NCBI GenBank assembly: GCA_031002005.1
Contig: JARYHS010009186.1
Coordinates: forward strand, 254,415,199-254,479,198
Length of the DNA: 64,000 bases
Direction: 5' to 3'
Source: Vandiemenella viatica
Lineage: Eukaryota; Arthropoda; Insecta; Orthoptera; Morabidae
In this document: piece by piece, positions 22,782 through 34,017 of the stretch
Position numbering within the stretch: the stretch's first letter is position 1
Layout: each line of letters begins with the position of its first letter
The notes under the pieces: generated by a model
Databases searched by the model: none
What the model saw: the letters and a program-made list of their open reading frames with translations, nothing else
What the model was told of the DNA's origin: nothing
Made by a program: the position numbers and the translations under genes

Positions 22782-22959
22782 GTGCAATGGGGACAAGATC
22801 TACCAGAGGGAGAAATATGTTTCTTCTCAGTCTCAGAAGATGGATGTGTGTTTCATTGGATTAATGGACGAAATGGACTCGATAAAACTATTATCACTAA
22901 ACTGTACCTTCTTGAGCAGCCAATTACAGGGCCATATGGCACAACAATTGATGTAACAT
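22782..22959 (+). CDS. DNAI1: Axonemal dynein intermediate chain 1, internal exon
   Basis: The acceptor TTTTAG ends at 22781 and the donor GTAAGA starts at 22960. The exon starts in phase 0 and carries one base over. The translation runs VQWGQDLPEGEICFFSVSED and DGCVFHWI, then KLYLLEQP and GTTIDVT. FFSVSEDGCVFHW is a WD-repeat core and corresponds to FFSVSSDGRIVSW in the vertebrate protein (from memory). It joins in frame to exons at 12908 and 26374. An identical exon is present at 61379-61556. Confidence 0.95.
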
Positions 22960-23432
22960 GTAAGACAACATTCTAATTTAAAACATTAATATAAACTATT
23001 TTTGTGTATTATGTTTGCCTGAAACCATTGTGAAGAAAACATTAAAATGTCATGTAAATAATAAAAACATTTTTTATCATGCCATTGCTTCTGATATCAA
23101 TCAACATCATACAACAAGAAACCGGTTTCTGTGTTTGTGTGAGGGTCATAATACTTATCCTAATAAAGCAAAAACATTAAAACACATTATAATTCATATT
23201 TTCTCTATACTATTGACAATTAGGAGTCTTTTGGAAACCCCATAGATAAATCTGGTACTCTGAGTGCCATGAAAGTTTAGGCTTTATGTTAGTGCAAATG
23301 TGAAGACCACATGTAATATTGTATGGAATAAGGCACACATGAAATTTTTATGATCATTCAAATGGTATACCAGGAAACAAAGATATCAAGAAGAAACTTT
23401 AAATATTTTCTGTAAATGAAAGAATCCTAAAG

Positions 23433-23435
<3 letters not shown>

Positions 23436-23475
<40 letters not shown>
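23436..23475. repeat. Poly(T) run, about 40 bases
   Basis: A T homopolymer. The corresponding tract in copy 2 (about 62034-62069) is interrupted by A residues and differs in length. Confidence 0.9.
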
Positions 23476-23480
<5 letters not shown>

Positions 23481-23589
23481 GTAAAGATCATCCAAGTAGA
23501 ATGGAGAGAAATTGAATTCTGTAAAAACATACAAATCCAAAATAAGCAGAGTTGAATGAAGACTCTGAAGACATTGGATAGAGAAATCT

Positions 23590-23760
23590 TGAACAAGCCA
23601 AAGGGCCATATGTGTGAAAGAAAAAAGATCAGAGAATGGAATAAATTATTGAGGGATATACTGAGCAATTGACTCAAACACTGGAAGAATTTAAAGATAA
23701 AATTGATGAAATGTGTAAGTGTGAAGACTTGTACTCCTTCTCAATTAATCAATAGTAGTG
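23590..23760 (+). mobile_element. Short LINE family-A tail remnant
   Basis: REWNKLL and HWKNLKIKL-type translation (near 23630-23710) corresponds to the WNKLP...LKEFKDKI tail of family A. It follows a poly(T) tract, and no terminal block was recognised. Confidence 0.5.
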
Positions 23761-24519
23761 AGTAGTAATAACTAGCCATTATCTGTAAACTCCATTCATA
23801 GAGACAATTAATGTACAGTCTGTTTTCTTAAGCAGATGATTTGGTTAAAGACTGAGCATTCAAGCCACAGAAAAATGTGTAAATTCAATAAAATTTACAT
23901 ATTCTGTCATTTAGTATGAAGTAAAAAGTAGCAAGCTGCAAACAACGATATAACATTTGTTTTTGCTGAGATGAGAAACCAGTTTATGATCTTAGATAAA
24001 GATCATAATTGAAGTGCCATTTGAACTCCTTTATTTACAGTTCAAGGAACTCTGAAGTTACCTTGACAGTAATGAGTCACATGGTGCATTTGACTTGGAA
24101 ACATTTCAACTATGCCAGGCAATAAGCAATATAAAATGGATAACACGAAATAGTGAAAATATTAAGACACTTTTTTCATTGTTTCTCAGCCTCTGGATGT
24201 TTCAAGGTGAAAGATATTCTCATTTTACTCCTGGAAATCCAGAAGATATTGCCGGAATTACAGTCAATGGATAGACAGACAGACATTTTTATTTATTTAT
24301 TTATCTTGCCTCCAGGCAGTCCATTAAGACGAAAAATATCTCATTTTTCTCCCGGGACTCTGCACTGCACTATATTTGATGCCACTTGAAAACCCATGCA
24401 GCAGTTTTTTCCTGAATCATAGTCAACAAAACAGACATATGGAAAGACACTTTTTTTCTTTGCTTCTTTCAGTTGGAGTGTTTACAGTCCTGGTTATAAA
24501 GAGAACCAAATAATGTCTT

Positions 24520-24685
24520 ACTACACTGAGTCAGGAGGTGTGCAATATTGTGCTCCTAACTGACAATCAAGAGGACAGGGGTTCGAATCCCCGTCCAGCC
24601 ATCCTGATTGCGGTTTTCTGTGGTTTTCCGCAGTCCCTGCGGGCGAATACCAGGGTGTTTCCTTTCAAATGCTGTGAAAAAAAGT
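24520..24685 (+). mobile_element. tRNA-derived SINE
   Basis: An intact B box GGTTCGAATCC lies at 24580-24590, followed by CCCGTCCAGCCATCCTGATT and a body GGTTTTCCGCAGTCCCTGC common to insect SINEs. The A-box side (GAGTCAGGAGGTGTGC) is weaker. The other copy (63120-63285) has GGTTCAAATCC at the B box, a C-to-T-type change at the CpG on the opposite strand. Confidence 0.75.
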
Positions 24686-25877
24686 AATGCATAGATAACA
24701 ATAGTTTGAAATTTCATTGTGCTGATCACACATTAACTATTTACCAAATCAAACAACTAAATGATTATAATATTTATTTGTTACCTTTACTAATAGGTAG
24801 CTTTCACACTGTTTCTTTCTAATATGTTGAATTTGCAGACCTTACAATCAACTGATTTTCAGTTAACAACTTTTTTTCCATTTTCTTTAATATATTCTGT
24901 AGATCTTATTTGCTTAATTCCTTAATAAAATTAACTTGTATCCAGTATTCTTAGTCAAATGAATTTCAGGACAAAATTCTAAGCCTTGATGAGCTTTCAA
25001 AAATGTTCCAAAGATTTCTGTAGTTGTTTACTCAAATAAGTCACACTCCTAATGTGCTAAGGCTACTTCTTAGATTCTCAGCTCACTAAATGATCTACAG
25101 CAGCTTGAAGTGAAGCCGTTCTAGTGCCTTCCCCTTCATTGGTACTAACTTGAACATAATTGCCCCTAAGGATTTTCCTTTTCACTGTCCACACCAGTAC
25201 TGACTATTACCTTTGTATATAGTAATGTTGTAAGTCCTTTCTTTTCTAGATGATCAATTTCTTACTGTTGACATATTATTAATATGGCCAGTAAATTTGA
25301 CAGAAGATTTTACTATATTTTCCCAAACTTTCCTTCTCATCCAATTTTGCTGAATACTTCTACATTAGTCATTTTAATCTATGAATTAGTGTTTTAGAAT
25401 TTTTTACCCCTATAATTCATGATTTACACCAGTTCAAATATTTTTCTTGTTTCTAAGTTAATTCTTTCACTGTCATCAATCTTTATTAGATACTCAGTTA
25501 ATCTTTTCCCATAATCTATGGTGCTCTATCCATCTTTAGTAGTAACCCTTAAATACTTATAATTCTTCATTTTTTAATTATGTTTCTATTTTATTACTTG
25601 ATTGAAATTATTTTTCTTTGGTTTTTAAATTATTATTTATTTTACAAACTATTCTTAAAAACATTACAGTCAACTTTAATGATAGTATCTGCTCTGAAAT
25701 ACAAAATTGAAGATTAGAAATAATGAAAGAAATACTGTTACAATACCTCATGAATTCATTATAAAAATAAAGTTTTATATGTCCCTTCTCTCTGCTGAAT
25801 AATCATACATTTGTGTCTTTCTTCCAATTTTCTTTTTTCATAATTGTCAAAATCTGATTAATGATGAGACTTATATG

Positions 25878-26070
25878 GGATGAACCAGGGCCGGCATTAG
25901 GGGGGGTTAAGCTGGTCAAATTACCCCGGACCCACCAACTCATGGGGGGCCCGATCACCGGCTGTAGGGGCCCCCCAGGCCAAGAATCCAGCCAATGCGC
26001 AACTGGTTATGTGACTGCTAAGAATGCTTATCCCAGGCCCAAAAATCCTAGCACCGGCCCTGGGATGAAC
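25878..26070. mobile_element. hAT-type MITE with perfect 8-bp target duplication
   Basis: GGATGAAC occurs at 25878-25885 and again at 26063-26070. Between them lies a 177-bp GC-rich element, 25886-26062. It starts CAGGGCCGGCATTAGG and ends CCTAGCACCGGCCCTG; these are inverted repeats of about 16 bp with two mismatches. CAGGG...CCCTG ends plus 8-bp duplication are the hallmark of hAT insertion. No transposase is encoded. The exact duplication implies a recent insertion. Confidence 0.93.
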
Positions 26071-26373
26071 CATCAAAAGAGGTGTGATTTGATACAAGTG
26101 GCAACTCTAGTGATATATTTGGAAGATGTGCTGGAACTGAGATATTATTAACTCACATAACTTCAGTCAATATTTCAAATAATTAAAGATGTCTCATGTT
26201 TTGGGGGACTTAATTTTTCTTGCAGCTTTTACTATCCTATGTTTAAATAAAAATCAATAAATATATCCTGTAGGTGATATAACAGTCATTTTCAAATTTC
26301 TGCTTAATTTAAGGAGTGTTATAAAAAGAACTATTCAGACCTGACAAACTAATTTTTTTATTATTATTTATAG

Positions 26374-26602
26374 GCAAGGGAACAGCCATTGTATTCCACC
26401 CAAAACAACCTGATATTTTTTTAGTTGGGACTCAAGAAGGATTCGTATTCAAATGCAATATAGCTTATTCAGGATTCTTTTTGGATAAGTTCCAAGCACA
26501 TGACCATGCTGTACAAAGAATTGATTACAACAAATTTAATCCTGATATATATGCAACTTGTAGTGCTGATTGGAGAATAAAAGTATGGGAAGATAATAGA
26601 AG
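26374..26602 (+). CDS. DNAI1: Axonemal dynein intermediate chain 1, internal exon
   Basis: The acceptor TTATAG ends at 26373 and the donor GTAAAT starts at 26603. With one base from the previous exon it begins C-KGTAIVFHPKQPDIFLVGT, then QEGFVFKCN, DKFQAHDHAVQRI and CSADWRIKVWEDN. IKVWED is the canonical WD dipeptide position, and AHDHAV is the histidine-containing loop of the preceding strand. Two bases carry over into the next exon. Confidence 0.95.
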
Positions 26603-28600
26603 GTAAATTAAAATAATTTAACTTTTTCTCATCTATTTTGATATTTAAAAGAACAGCACCAAAATTGTTGAGAATAATTAGTTATTATAGCTAAAGAAAA
26701 GAATTACTTTTTTTTTAAAATTGACCTTTAAGTAAGTAATTAGTTAAAATGTGAAACTAAACCTTCAAATAATAATTAGAAGGAAAATGTTTTAAGGCAA
26801 CGAAATTAAGAAAGGACCCAACACTTACAATAGACGATGGTGGCTTGATACGACAAAAAAAAAAGACAAAGATGATCACATGTAGCACACCATTTCAGAG
26901 TTCAGTCTTCTTCTTGCAAATAAATGGGGTCAGACGTTTTTACACAAATGCCTTACTTAGTGAATGGAGGACCCTGAGCAGCTTGAGTGGCGGTGAGGAA
27001 GGGCAAGAAAGTACTGAATTTATAATCAAGAAAAAATATTATCATTTGAAGTGGGGGAATATCACTGAAGTAATTAATGTAAGAAGATATAAGTATTATT
27101 AATAATAAAACTAATTAAAAAACTTATGAAATATTAAATATAAGTTCTATAAAATGTGAAATAACAATAAGCACTGGGTTTACTAGTAGGGTCTTATTAA
27201 GGCCAGGATGATATCTGGTGTCAAGGATGTGTTGGTGAGATAGTTCCCATTTGTAAAGGTTGTCATCGCAGGGAAAACTCTGACATCCCTCACCATAAAA
27301 CAGTTGTTTAAATTGTTCAACTTGTGGGTACTGTCACTGGATAGCATAAGTTGCCGATATGAACTGTTTGCCTAACCCAATCATTCTGATGGCAAGCGGG
27401 TTAGTAATGAGGCCAGTATATGAACTGTACAGTGGAGGCAAGTGAGTTGATATATGAGAAGTGTCGTGATGCGTGTTTAGTGATGGGGAAGGTTTTTCCT
27501 GTGGTAGGATCGGAGTAGGAGGTAATAGCTGGGTGCATGCAGCAGGGTCTGTTACATGGGAATGATCTGTGTGGTGGTTTGGGAACTTCCAAAGTATTTG
27601 TGAATCAAGATATTTTTGAGATTGTGTGGTCTGTTGAAGGAGGGCAGGATTCTGTGGAGGTGTAACATAGCAATTCATTAAAATAAATAAAATTACACAT
27701 TCAGACAGATAAAGGCTGTAATATTGGTAAAATAAACGTTTAAGAATAACAGGCCTAATAGAGATTATTTGCTTTGATATGTTGGAAAATATAGTATCTC
27801 TGAAAAAAGGAGAAGTGAGGGGACTGTTGGTAGAGAGAGCAAGCGAGAAAAACTTATGATAATCGATCGGAGGATTGAGAAGTTTGGAAATAATAGTTGC
27901 ATAGTGAGAAAGTTGCGGAGAGAAAATTTGATAGCTCTTGCAGAGAAAGAGAATCTGCTAATCTTTTGGAACAAACCTCTACACACGGTCAGAAGTTATT
28001 GGTATAAGAGGAACTTTGAACAGAACAAACCAAAGGAAAAAATGGCAAAACATGCAATGCTGATTCTGAGTATAATAAAAGTTTTTTATTTCAACATCAT
28101 AATCGTCATAACGTTGTGACAAAGGGTGTGCATTCTGGGGAAGGAATGTAGGAAGTCATGCTCATGATGAAGGATTAAGTTAATGGAAGAACTGGTTGAT
28201 GAAAGCAGGGCTGCAGTTAGTTTTTAAGAGACATAGCACTGGAGTACTTGTGTGAATGATGTGTTGTAGCATGAGAGATTTATTTTTGTGCTAGCTCAGC
28301 TGGAAGGGCAGGGAACTAGCAGTGGGAGGTGAGAGTTTCGTACAGGTTTTGGTTGTATCTGAACAGATGCGTCTGCCGCAGATGGTGAGGCTGTAAGGAA
28401 GGAAACGTTTGGTGTGGGAGGGATGGCAACTGTTTAAGTGAAGGCATTGCTGTGGTTTTGAAGAATTTACAAAGGCATTCCAGATTTACAGCTCTAGCTA
28501 ATTTATTAGAGGGAATAGACAACAATTTTTACATCAGATGAATGCAAAGAAAATAGTATGTAAAGCAGAAAAAATGTGAATGTAGGTTCCAATGGTATTT
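26603..28600. other. DNAI1 intron, open frames not assigned
   Basis: - strand frames at 27678-27334 and 28525-28316 are rich in Pro, His, Ser and Thr and could be transposon-derived (their style resembles 21904-21602). I could not match them to a family. No splice-bounded exon was recognised. Confidence 0.4.
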
Positions 28601-28959
28601 TGAGAAGAAGAGAGGGGAGATTCCAAAACCTGCTCTGAAAACTAAGGGCAGTAAAAAATATTCATATGTAATGCTTACAATCAGTAATTAACCCCCCCCC
28701 CTTTTTCTCCTTCCCACATGCATATATACTGTATAATCAGACAAAGCTTTTACTTTTCTATAAGTGTACTTAATAATCTGACCCTTTTTGGCATTTATCT
28801 TTGTCTGATGCAGATTTACTCAACTAGATATCCTGCCCAAATCCATATGTATGTACATTGTTACACATAGATCTCTCTTGCTTCAACGCTATTAAACAGC
28901 ATTGTGTGTTCTGCAATTACCCAAATTTCTGAGTGTAAAATCAGAAAAAGATCATTTAT

Positions 28960-29215
28960 TTAGAATAATAAATAACTAGGGTCACAATGCACTACTGATT
29001 TGCCAGTGTGGCTGTGAGCATTGTAGTTCCACCCTGATTACAAGCATCTAGGCAAATTCTGGGATGGTTCCCAATCTCTGCTCATAAACTACACATTTCA
29101 CAAACAAATATACATTTACCACATAGAAAACAAGTTACACATTTTAGAGACAGATGACAACACATCTGCTTCCACGCCACCAGCACTACGGCAGGGTTAG
29201 TAAATCATAGCAGAT
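28960..29215. repeat. Unnamed interspersed repeat
   Basis: The portion with TACATTTACCACATAGAAAA and AGTTACACATTTTAGAGACA resembles 4930-5040 near gap 1. No promoter boxes or ends are defined. Confidence 0.4.
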
Positions 29216-29314
29216 GGAAACTTTGAAAGCCTTCTGGCTGATTATTGATTTTAATTAAAAGTCACTTATTGAACACAAACAATTATTAATTAAATAAAAG
29301 CTTACTTGAGCCGC

Positions 29315-29830
29315 GGTCGCCAGGTTTAGGTACTGTTCTTCGTCGGGATTATTAAATGAGAGAGTCATACAGTTTATAGTGAACATCTACCAACAAACTT
29401 TATTGTAGTTCATTAACCTCTGCCTCCTCACCGACGGAAAGTACCACCACCAAACAATATATCAACAAGGAATCGGACTTCTTCTTCGAAAACCACAGAT
29501 TCGTGGGATAAGAGAGGTTGACTTACAAAATAGACTCCCACATTCACTATCATCCTCTTAACCCTCTACAGTCACTTGAAAACACAGCATTCACTTTAAC
29601 ACAGTGAGTTCCACATAATACAATTCTCCATCATCCACTTCACCGAAGTTTTCACAATTTCTACTATTAGACCGAAAATTGTTCCCGTGTCAGACCTTCA
29701 CATGACGGGAGGGCAAAGACTCACTACTATATAAAGAGAGCATCACATTTACTGACGACACCGGCCACAGATATTACTGTATGGCTCAGACGTAAGTTAT
29801 GTTACAACTTGAAAAATAGCACATTCTCTG
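29315..29830 (-). mobile_element. Candidate solo or truncated LTR
   Basis: On the - strand the segment has a TATA-like sequence near 29730 and AATAAA near 29400. Its lower-coordinate edge is followed by TGGCGACCGCGGC (29310-29322), which looks like a primer binding site. The layout (U3, R, U5, PBS) parallels the candidate at 15905-16480. No adjoining gag or pol was seen. Confidence 0.4.
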
Positions 29831-30139
29831 GAAAAGGATGTGCCAAACAACCTGCAAAAGTGGAAACATTCTAAAAATAATGATCATGACACTACACCAT
29901 CCTGTGGCATTCATTTTCACACTTCCAGCTTAAGTGACTTTTCACTCCCCACCTACTGAGAACTCCTCTAAGCAGGAAGACAAATGTTAATTCAAGATAA
30001 TAGGGTTAACTTCATTGTCCACCGTATTATGCTTTGTTGTGTTCAGTACCTTAAAAAGATAAAGAGTTAAATTTTCAACTTGATTTCCCTCATATATTGC
30101 TTCTAAAATGTCTTTAAGATAGCACCAGAAATCAGGTTT

Positions 30140-30200
30140 CGGTGAATTGAAGCGGTTCAACCCGGACAACCAAGATAACAGTTGGCACATCATTTGATAG
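30140..30200 (+). mobile_element. Penelope-like terminal-arm fragment
   Basis: GAATTGAAGCGGTTCAACCC followed by GGACAACCAAGAT corresponds to the right arm of the foldback at 35937-36112 (AAATCGAAGCGGCTCCACCC, then GGAGAACCAAGGT). Confidence 0.55.
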
Positions 30201-30204
30201 GAAA

Positions 30205-30720
30205 ACCAGCTGGTTAGGTGGTAGGAAGAAGACTCACATCCCTGCATTTACTGGAGAGACTGATGAGGGGATGTACCAGGGAAATGAGGGAATCGGGATA
30301 CAAAACCTTGCTCAGGCCGTTATATCAGCATACTGGATTGGTTGGGGTACACATTATGGGTTTAAAATGTGGTAATTGGAGCAGGTGTAGAGGAGAGCAG
30401 CTACATTTGTTTGTGGAAATTACTGCAGAATGAACTCAGTAGCTGATTTGGTAAAGAGAGCAGGGTTGAAAGTATTTGGACAATAGGATGTCAATGAAGG
30501 AACTGAAGAATTATCAGCAGTATGAGGAATGAAAGAGATGATCATGACCACAAAACAGTACATAATTTCAGACATAAGGAAATTGGCAGGATTTCTTTTG
30601 TAAGTGGGGCAGCTATGAACTAAAATGAATTACCTAGATAAATGTATAACAAATTTCTTCAAATACTGGAAGAATTTCAAGGCTAAAAGCCAGGTTTCAT
30701 CCATGCTGAACCTAGGACCA
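30205..30720 (+). mobile_element. LINE family A, 3' region
   Basis: Frameshifted blocks correspond in order to 39460-39960: the LHLLERLMRGC region near 30240-30270, a GLKCGNWSR/CRGEQLHLFVEI region near 30360-30420, NRSNSVADL-like, the HDHKTVHNFRHKEIGRISFV block near 30540-30605, and NYLDKC...LEEFQG near 30630-30685. The terminal CAATTAAATTA block is lost. Confidence 0.7.
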
Positions 30721-31339
30721 TTGTATCTTCCAAATCCATTGCAGTGACTCTTTAATACATGAAACCATAGTGGCAGGTACAAACTAAGTGCTACCCCCAA
30801 CTAATTACTGTATTTTTATATGTTTCAACAATAATTTAAAGCATGAAAAAATTAAGGGGGTGGAAATGGGGAGAGGGTTTGGGTTTTTGAAAACCAAATG
30901 TTGACAGTATTTTTCTCTTTATTTTAAAGTATACGGGTGCAAAGTTCGGATGAAAAATGTGGGTTTATATAAAAATTAAGGGTTGTAAAAGGGGAAAGTG
31001 GTGGTTTTTTATTTTTCTTTGCCAGAAACCATTATAAAATACATGCATGTACCAACTTTCATGGTGATTGATTAAATGATGTCTATTAATCTCAGATATA
31101 TATATACCAACATCCATTTTTATAGATAAGATAAAGTAAAATGTAATTGCTCCTCTTAGATTAAAGACCTTGTCTTAAAACTTTTTTGTGTTGTGTAAGT
31201 TTTACAAATGTAATTCTATTTTCTATGGCAAGTTATAATATTTTTTTTTCCTATTCTTAGTATAATTATGATGTCAGGGACACTTCACTTTATTTGTAAT
31301 AACAATGTGTAAATGTATACTATGTAACCTCTCTTTCAG

Positions 31340-31573
31340 CGATGCTTTGTTTCTATTTGACTTGTCTGCACCTGTTGGTGATGTTGCATGGGCTCCTTAT
31401 TCAAGCACAATATTTGCTGCTACCACTGATGATGGAAAAATTCATGTATTTGATCTTGCTGTCAACAAGTCTAAACCTATCTGTATTCAGCCTGTTGTGT
31501 CAAAAGGAAGAAAACAACTAACAAGATTGGCATTCAATTACAAGATGCCAACATTAATTGTTGGAGACAGTGG
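31340..31573 (+). CDS. DNAI1: Axonemal dynein intermediate chain 1, internal exon
   Basis: The acceptor CTCTCTTTCAG ends at 31339 and the donor GTAAGA starts at 31574. Two carried-in bases complete Ser. The translation includes [50 protein letters not shown] and [24 protein letters not shown] and HVFDLA are near-invariant in DNAI1 proteins and form the last WD repeats. Two bases carry over. Confidence 0.96.
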
Positions 31574-33270
31574 GTAAGAATTAAATAGCGAACTTTGTTA
31601 TATTACAGTATATTTATATACTTTTTCTAAATTAGATACTTACCTTTACGTTCTACAACTGAAAAGCTAAATTCCTAGTCGTAAAATCATTTGTTAAATC
31701 TATGTCAAGATGGCTAAATATTTAATTTGCTTTTTTTCTGATTATGAACAGCAATTACTTCAGTTGATGGTGGATACTATGATGCTCTTGGTCTGATAAA
31801 AAAATAGATACAATGTAAACATAGAAGCATGGTGAATACGTACTATAATAGGGTGGTGAGGTGATTAAAATGGTTGGCAAGAAGGGAACATAACACAGTA
31901 ATGAGACAACTAGGCAGCAGGGAATACTTGAAACAAATAAATAAGGAATTAATAATAGAAAACAAGGTGGTTAAAGATGGGTTTGTAAGGCACCCTTTAG
32001 TTCACCAGAAGCACTCCCACCAGCCATCCCCAGCAGTAAAATACTCAATAAATCGATTTTGAAGTTGCTTATGCTAGACTTAGAAATTTTGTGTAAGGTA
32101 ATTTTCAACTTGAAGGGATTTACTTGCATTCATTTCCACAATGAAAATGCATCATAAGAATCATTTGAAAGCGTATTTATTATATCGGGAAAAATTTAAT
32201 TTGAGAGATAATTCAGTTTGTTAAAGTTTTGAGACATGCGATTAGAAAAGCAAAAATTTAAGATTGAATTGAGTAAAGTCACAGCTGAACTTTTATTACT
32301 CACTACAGTCAGCACTGTGTAGGATATTTTGATAGTAAAATTAATTAATTTGTAAAGTTTAATTAACAGTTTTAACTAAGAGAGAAAATGAACTTTTAAA
32401 CTAAAAGGAATACAATTGAGAAATTTATATCAGTAGATAGCCTAAATTAAGAAGATCACGAATATATAATGGTTTCAGCAAAAAGTTTAAGCATTTGTCA
32501 GATAGTTAAGTTTTTAAAGATAGATTGTCGCTAATTGTTGTTACAGCACGTAAGATCGCACCTAACCGGTGACTTAAGAGACTTTAACGTTAAACCTACA
32601 AAAACCCTTTTGAATGCTAAAATAAATTAAAACAGATAGAATATGATCATATGAAAGCCCTTGTATAAATTGCAAGTCAAACTATTTAGTACTTTACAAG
32701 ATATTAATTAAAGAAATAAGTTACTGACGTCATAGGCCTGGCAAAGCTTATAAAAGGCCATGCAGCCATCATGAACTGCCTCGTCCTTTCGCTGGAAATC
32801 AAACGCATAACTTCACGCGAGTTAGCGGGACGAACCGCTCCGAGCGGTAGTGGTTTGTAAGCACCTTAGAATTTTGGTAAATTCTAGTTTGCTTAGTTTA
32901 AAGCATCAGGGAGGGAGTAAGCTTTCCAGTATATATATAATTTTCATTGCAAGTACAGGAAGTGAAAAACGTTTCATGCAGGAGCTGATACCACAAGCCA
33001 ATTCAATATTTTAACCGATTTTAAAAACAGTAAAGACCCACAACACTTAATATAAGCAATAAATAAACATCTTTAATAGTAAAGAATCTTTAAACTAACC
33101 TGTAATAGGTTAATCCATTATTGTCCAACTTGCAAACAATAGATTTTTGCTACGTGACCATTTCACTAATCATCGACACTTTTTGAGGTAATAAAATAAT
33201 TTTAAATAATAATAATTCAAAAGAAAGATAAATTCACTCAAATTCAGGAGTTTCAGGGTGTGTAAATAAC
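31574..33270. other. DNAI1 intron, no gene recognised
   Basis: AT-rich. A TATAAAAGGCC sequence at about 32749 followed by a GC-richer stretch (32760-32860) looks like a promoter inside an unidentified retroelement. A second TATATAAGCG lies at about 34761, beyond the MITE. Confidence 0.4.
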
Positions 33271-34017
33271 TTAAGGGGGTAGGTACACCTAACACACACA
33301 AATATTTTATAAAGTTGAGATGTCATTTTCTCCAAATCTATTTAAATTTGAGTGTTCAAATTTCATAGCTCCATAGAACTGTTATAGCTAGATATAAAAA
33401 TTGATTTTTAAAATAAAAATATTGTTTAACAATAAGATAATGTACCATCCAAATTGACAGTAAAAAATATATTGTTGTAAAGGGTTTTAAAGATAAAAGG
33501 CATAGTATTTGAAATTTTTCAGAAATGTTCTTTTAATATTGTAAACTAATATCAAGGCAACAAGTTGAACCTATAATATAACACATTTAACTATATGTTT
33601 TTTATTAATATTTTTTTGTCAAGAAATTAACATTTTTGCTTAAATATAAAGGCATATTTTTCATTTGGGAAAAGCTGCATAAACAATAATGGTTCAGACT
33701 GTAGTACTTAGTATGTAGAACATGTCCTGCAAATTTGAAAAAGATCTGTGCATATGGAAAAAAGTTATCTTTAAAACCATTTGATGAATTGCTGTTTTGA
33801 GATATTTGAGGTTAAAGATTTGGATCACCTTCAAGTGCAGTAAGATTTAAATGGCTGTCAATCGTGCAGGGCATTGCTTAATCACACATAATTCCCACAC
33901 TGTTAAAGATATTGAAATAATTTTTTCACTAAAATGAAGCCAAAACTATAAACTGTTTTTGTGAATAATAATAAAAAAAATTGTTTTGAAACCTGATAAG
34001 TGTACCTTCCCCCTTAA
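33271..34017. mobile_element. piggyBac-like MITE with TTAA target sites
   Basis: TTAA at 33271-33274 and 34014-34017 flank a 739-bp element. The left end GGGGGTAGGTACAC and right end GTGTACCTTCCCCC are inverted repeats with one mismatch over 14 bp. TTAA duplication with ends starting in a G/C run is diagnostic of the piggyBac superfamily. The interior is AT-rich and non-coding, so it depends on a transposase elsewhere. Confidence 0.88.

Larger units (their letters stand above)
18226..25429 (+). repeat. Copy 1 of a 7.2-kb near-identical direct duplication
   Basis: This span matches 56824-64000 in the same orientation almost base for base, including LINE pieces, a whole mariner element, a DNAI1 exon, poly(T) and a SINE. 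Differences are scattered substitutions and small indels. Copy 1 has a 20-base segment near 22628 and a 5-base segment near 19735 that copy 2 lacks. The offset drifts from 38598 to 38571. This copy sits inside the correctly ordered DNAI1 gene. The match begins exactly at the gap edge on the other side, and its far end is beyond the window. Confidence 0.95.

Noticed and set aside
23427..23609. Lysine-run protein on the - strand
   Set aside because: Translation of a poly(T) tract.
24580..24590. True tRNA gene
   Set aside because: The B box is good, but the acceptor stem and anticodon arm do not fold as a tRNA and a SINE body follows; the same holds for 13371 and 44095.
25878..26070. GC-rich open frame 25861-26151 as a gene
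   Set aside because: The interval is a MITE with exact target duplications; the frame is fortuitous.
32740..32860. Independent gene promoter with TATAAAAGG
   Set aside because: No open frame or exon follows; it is more likely part of an unidentified retroelement in the intron.
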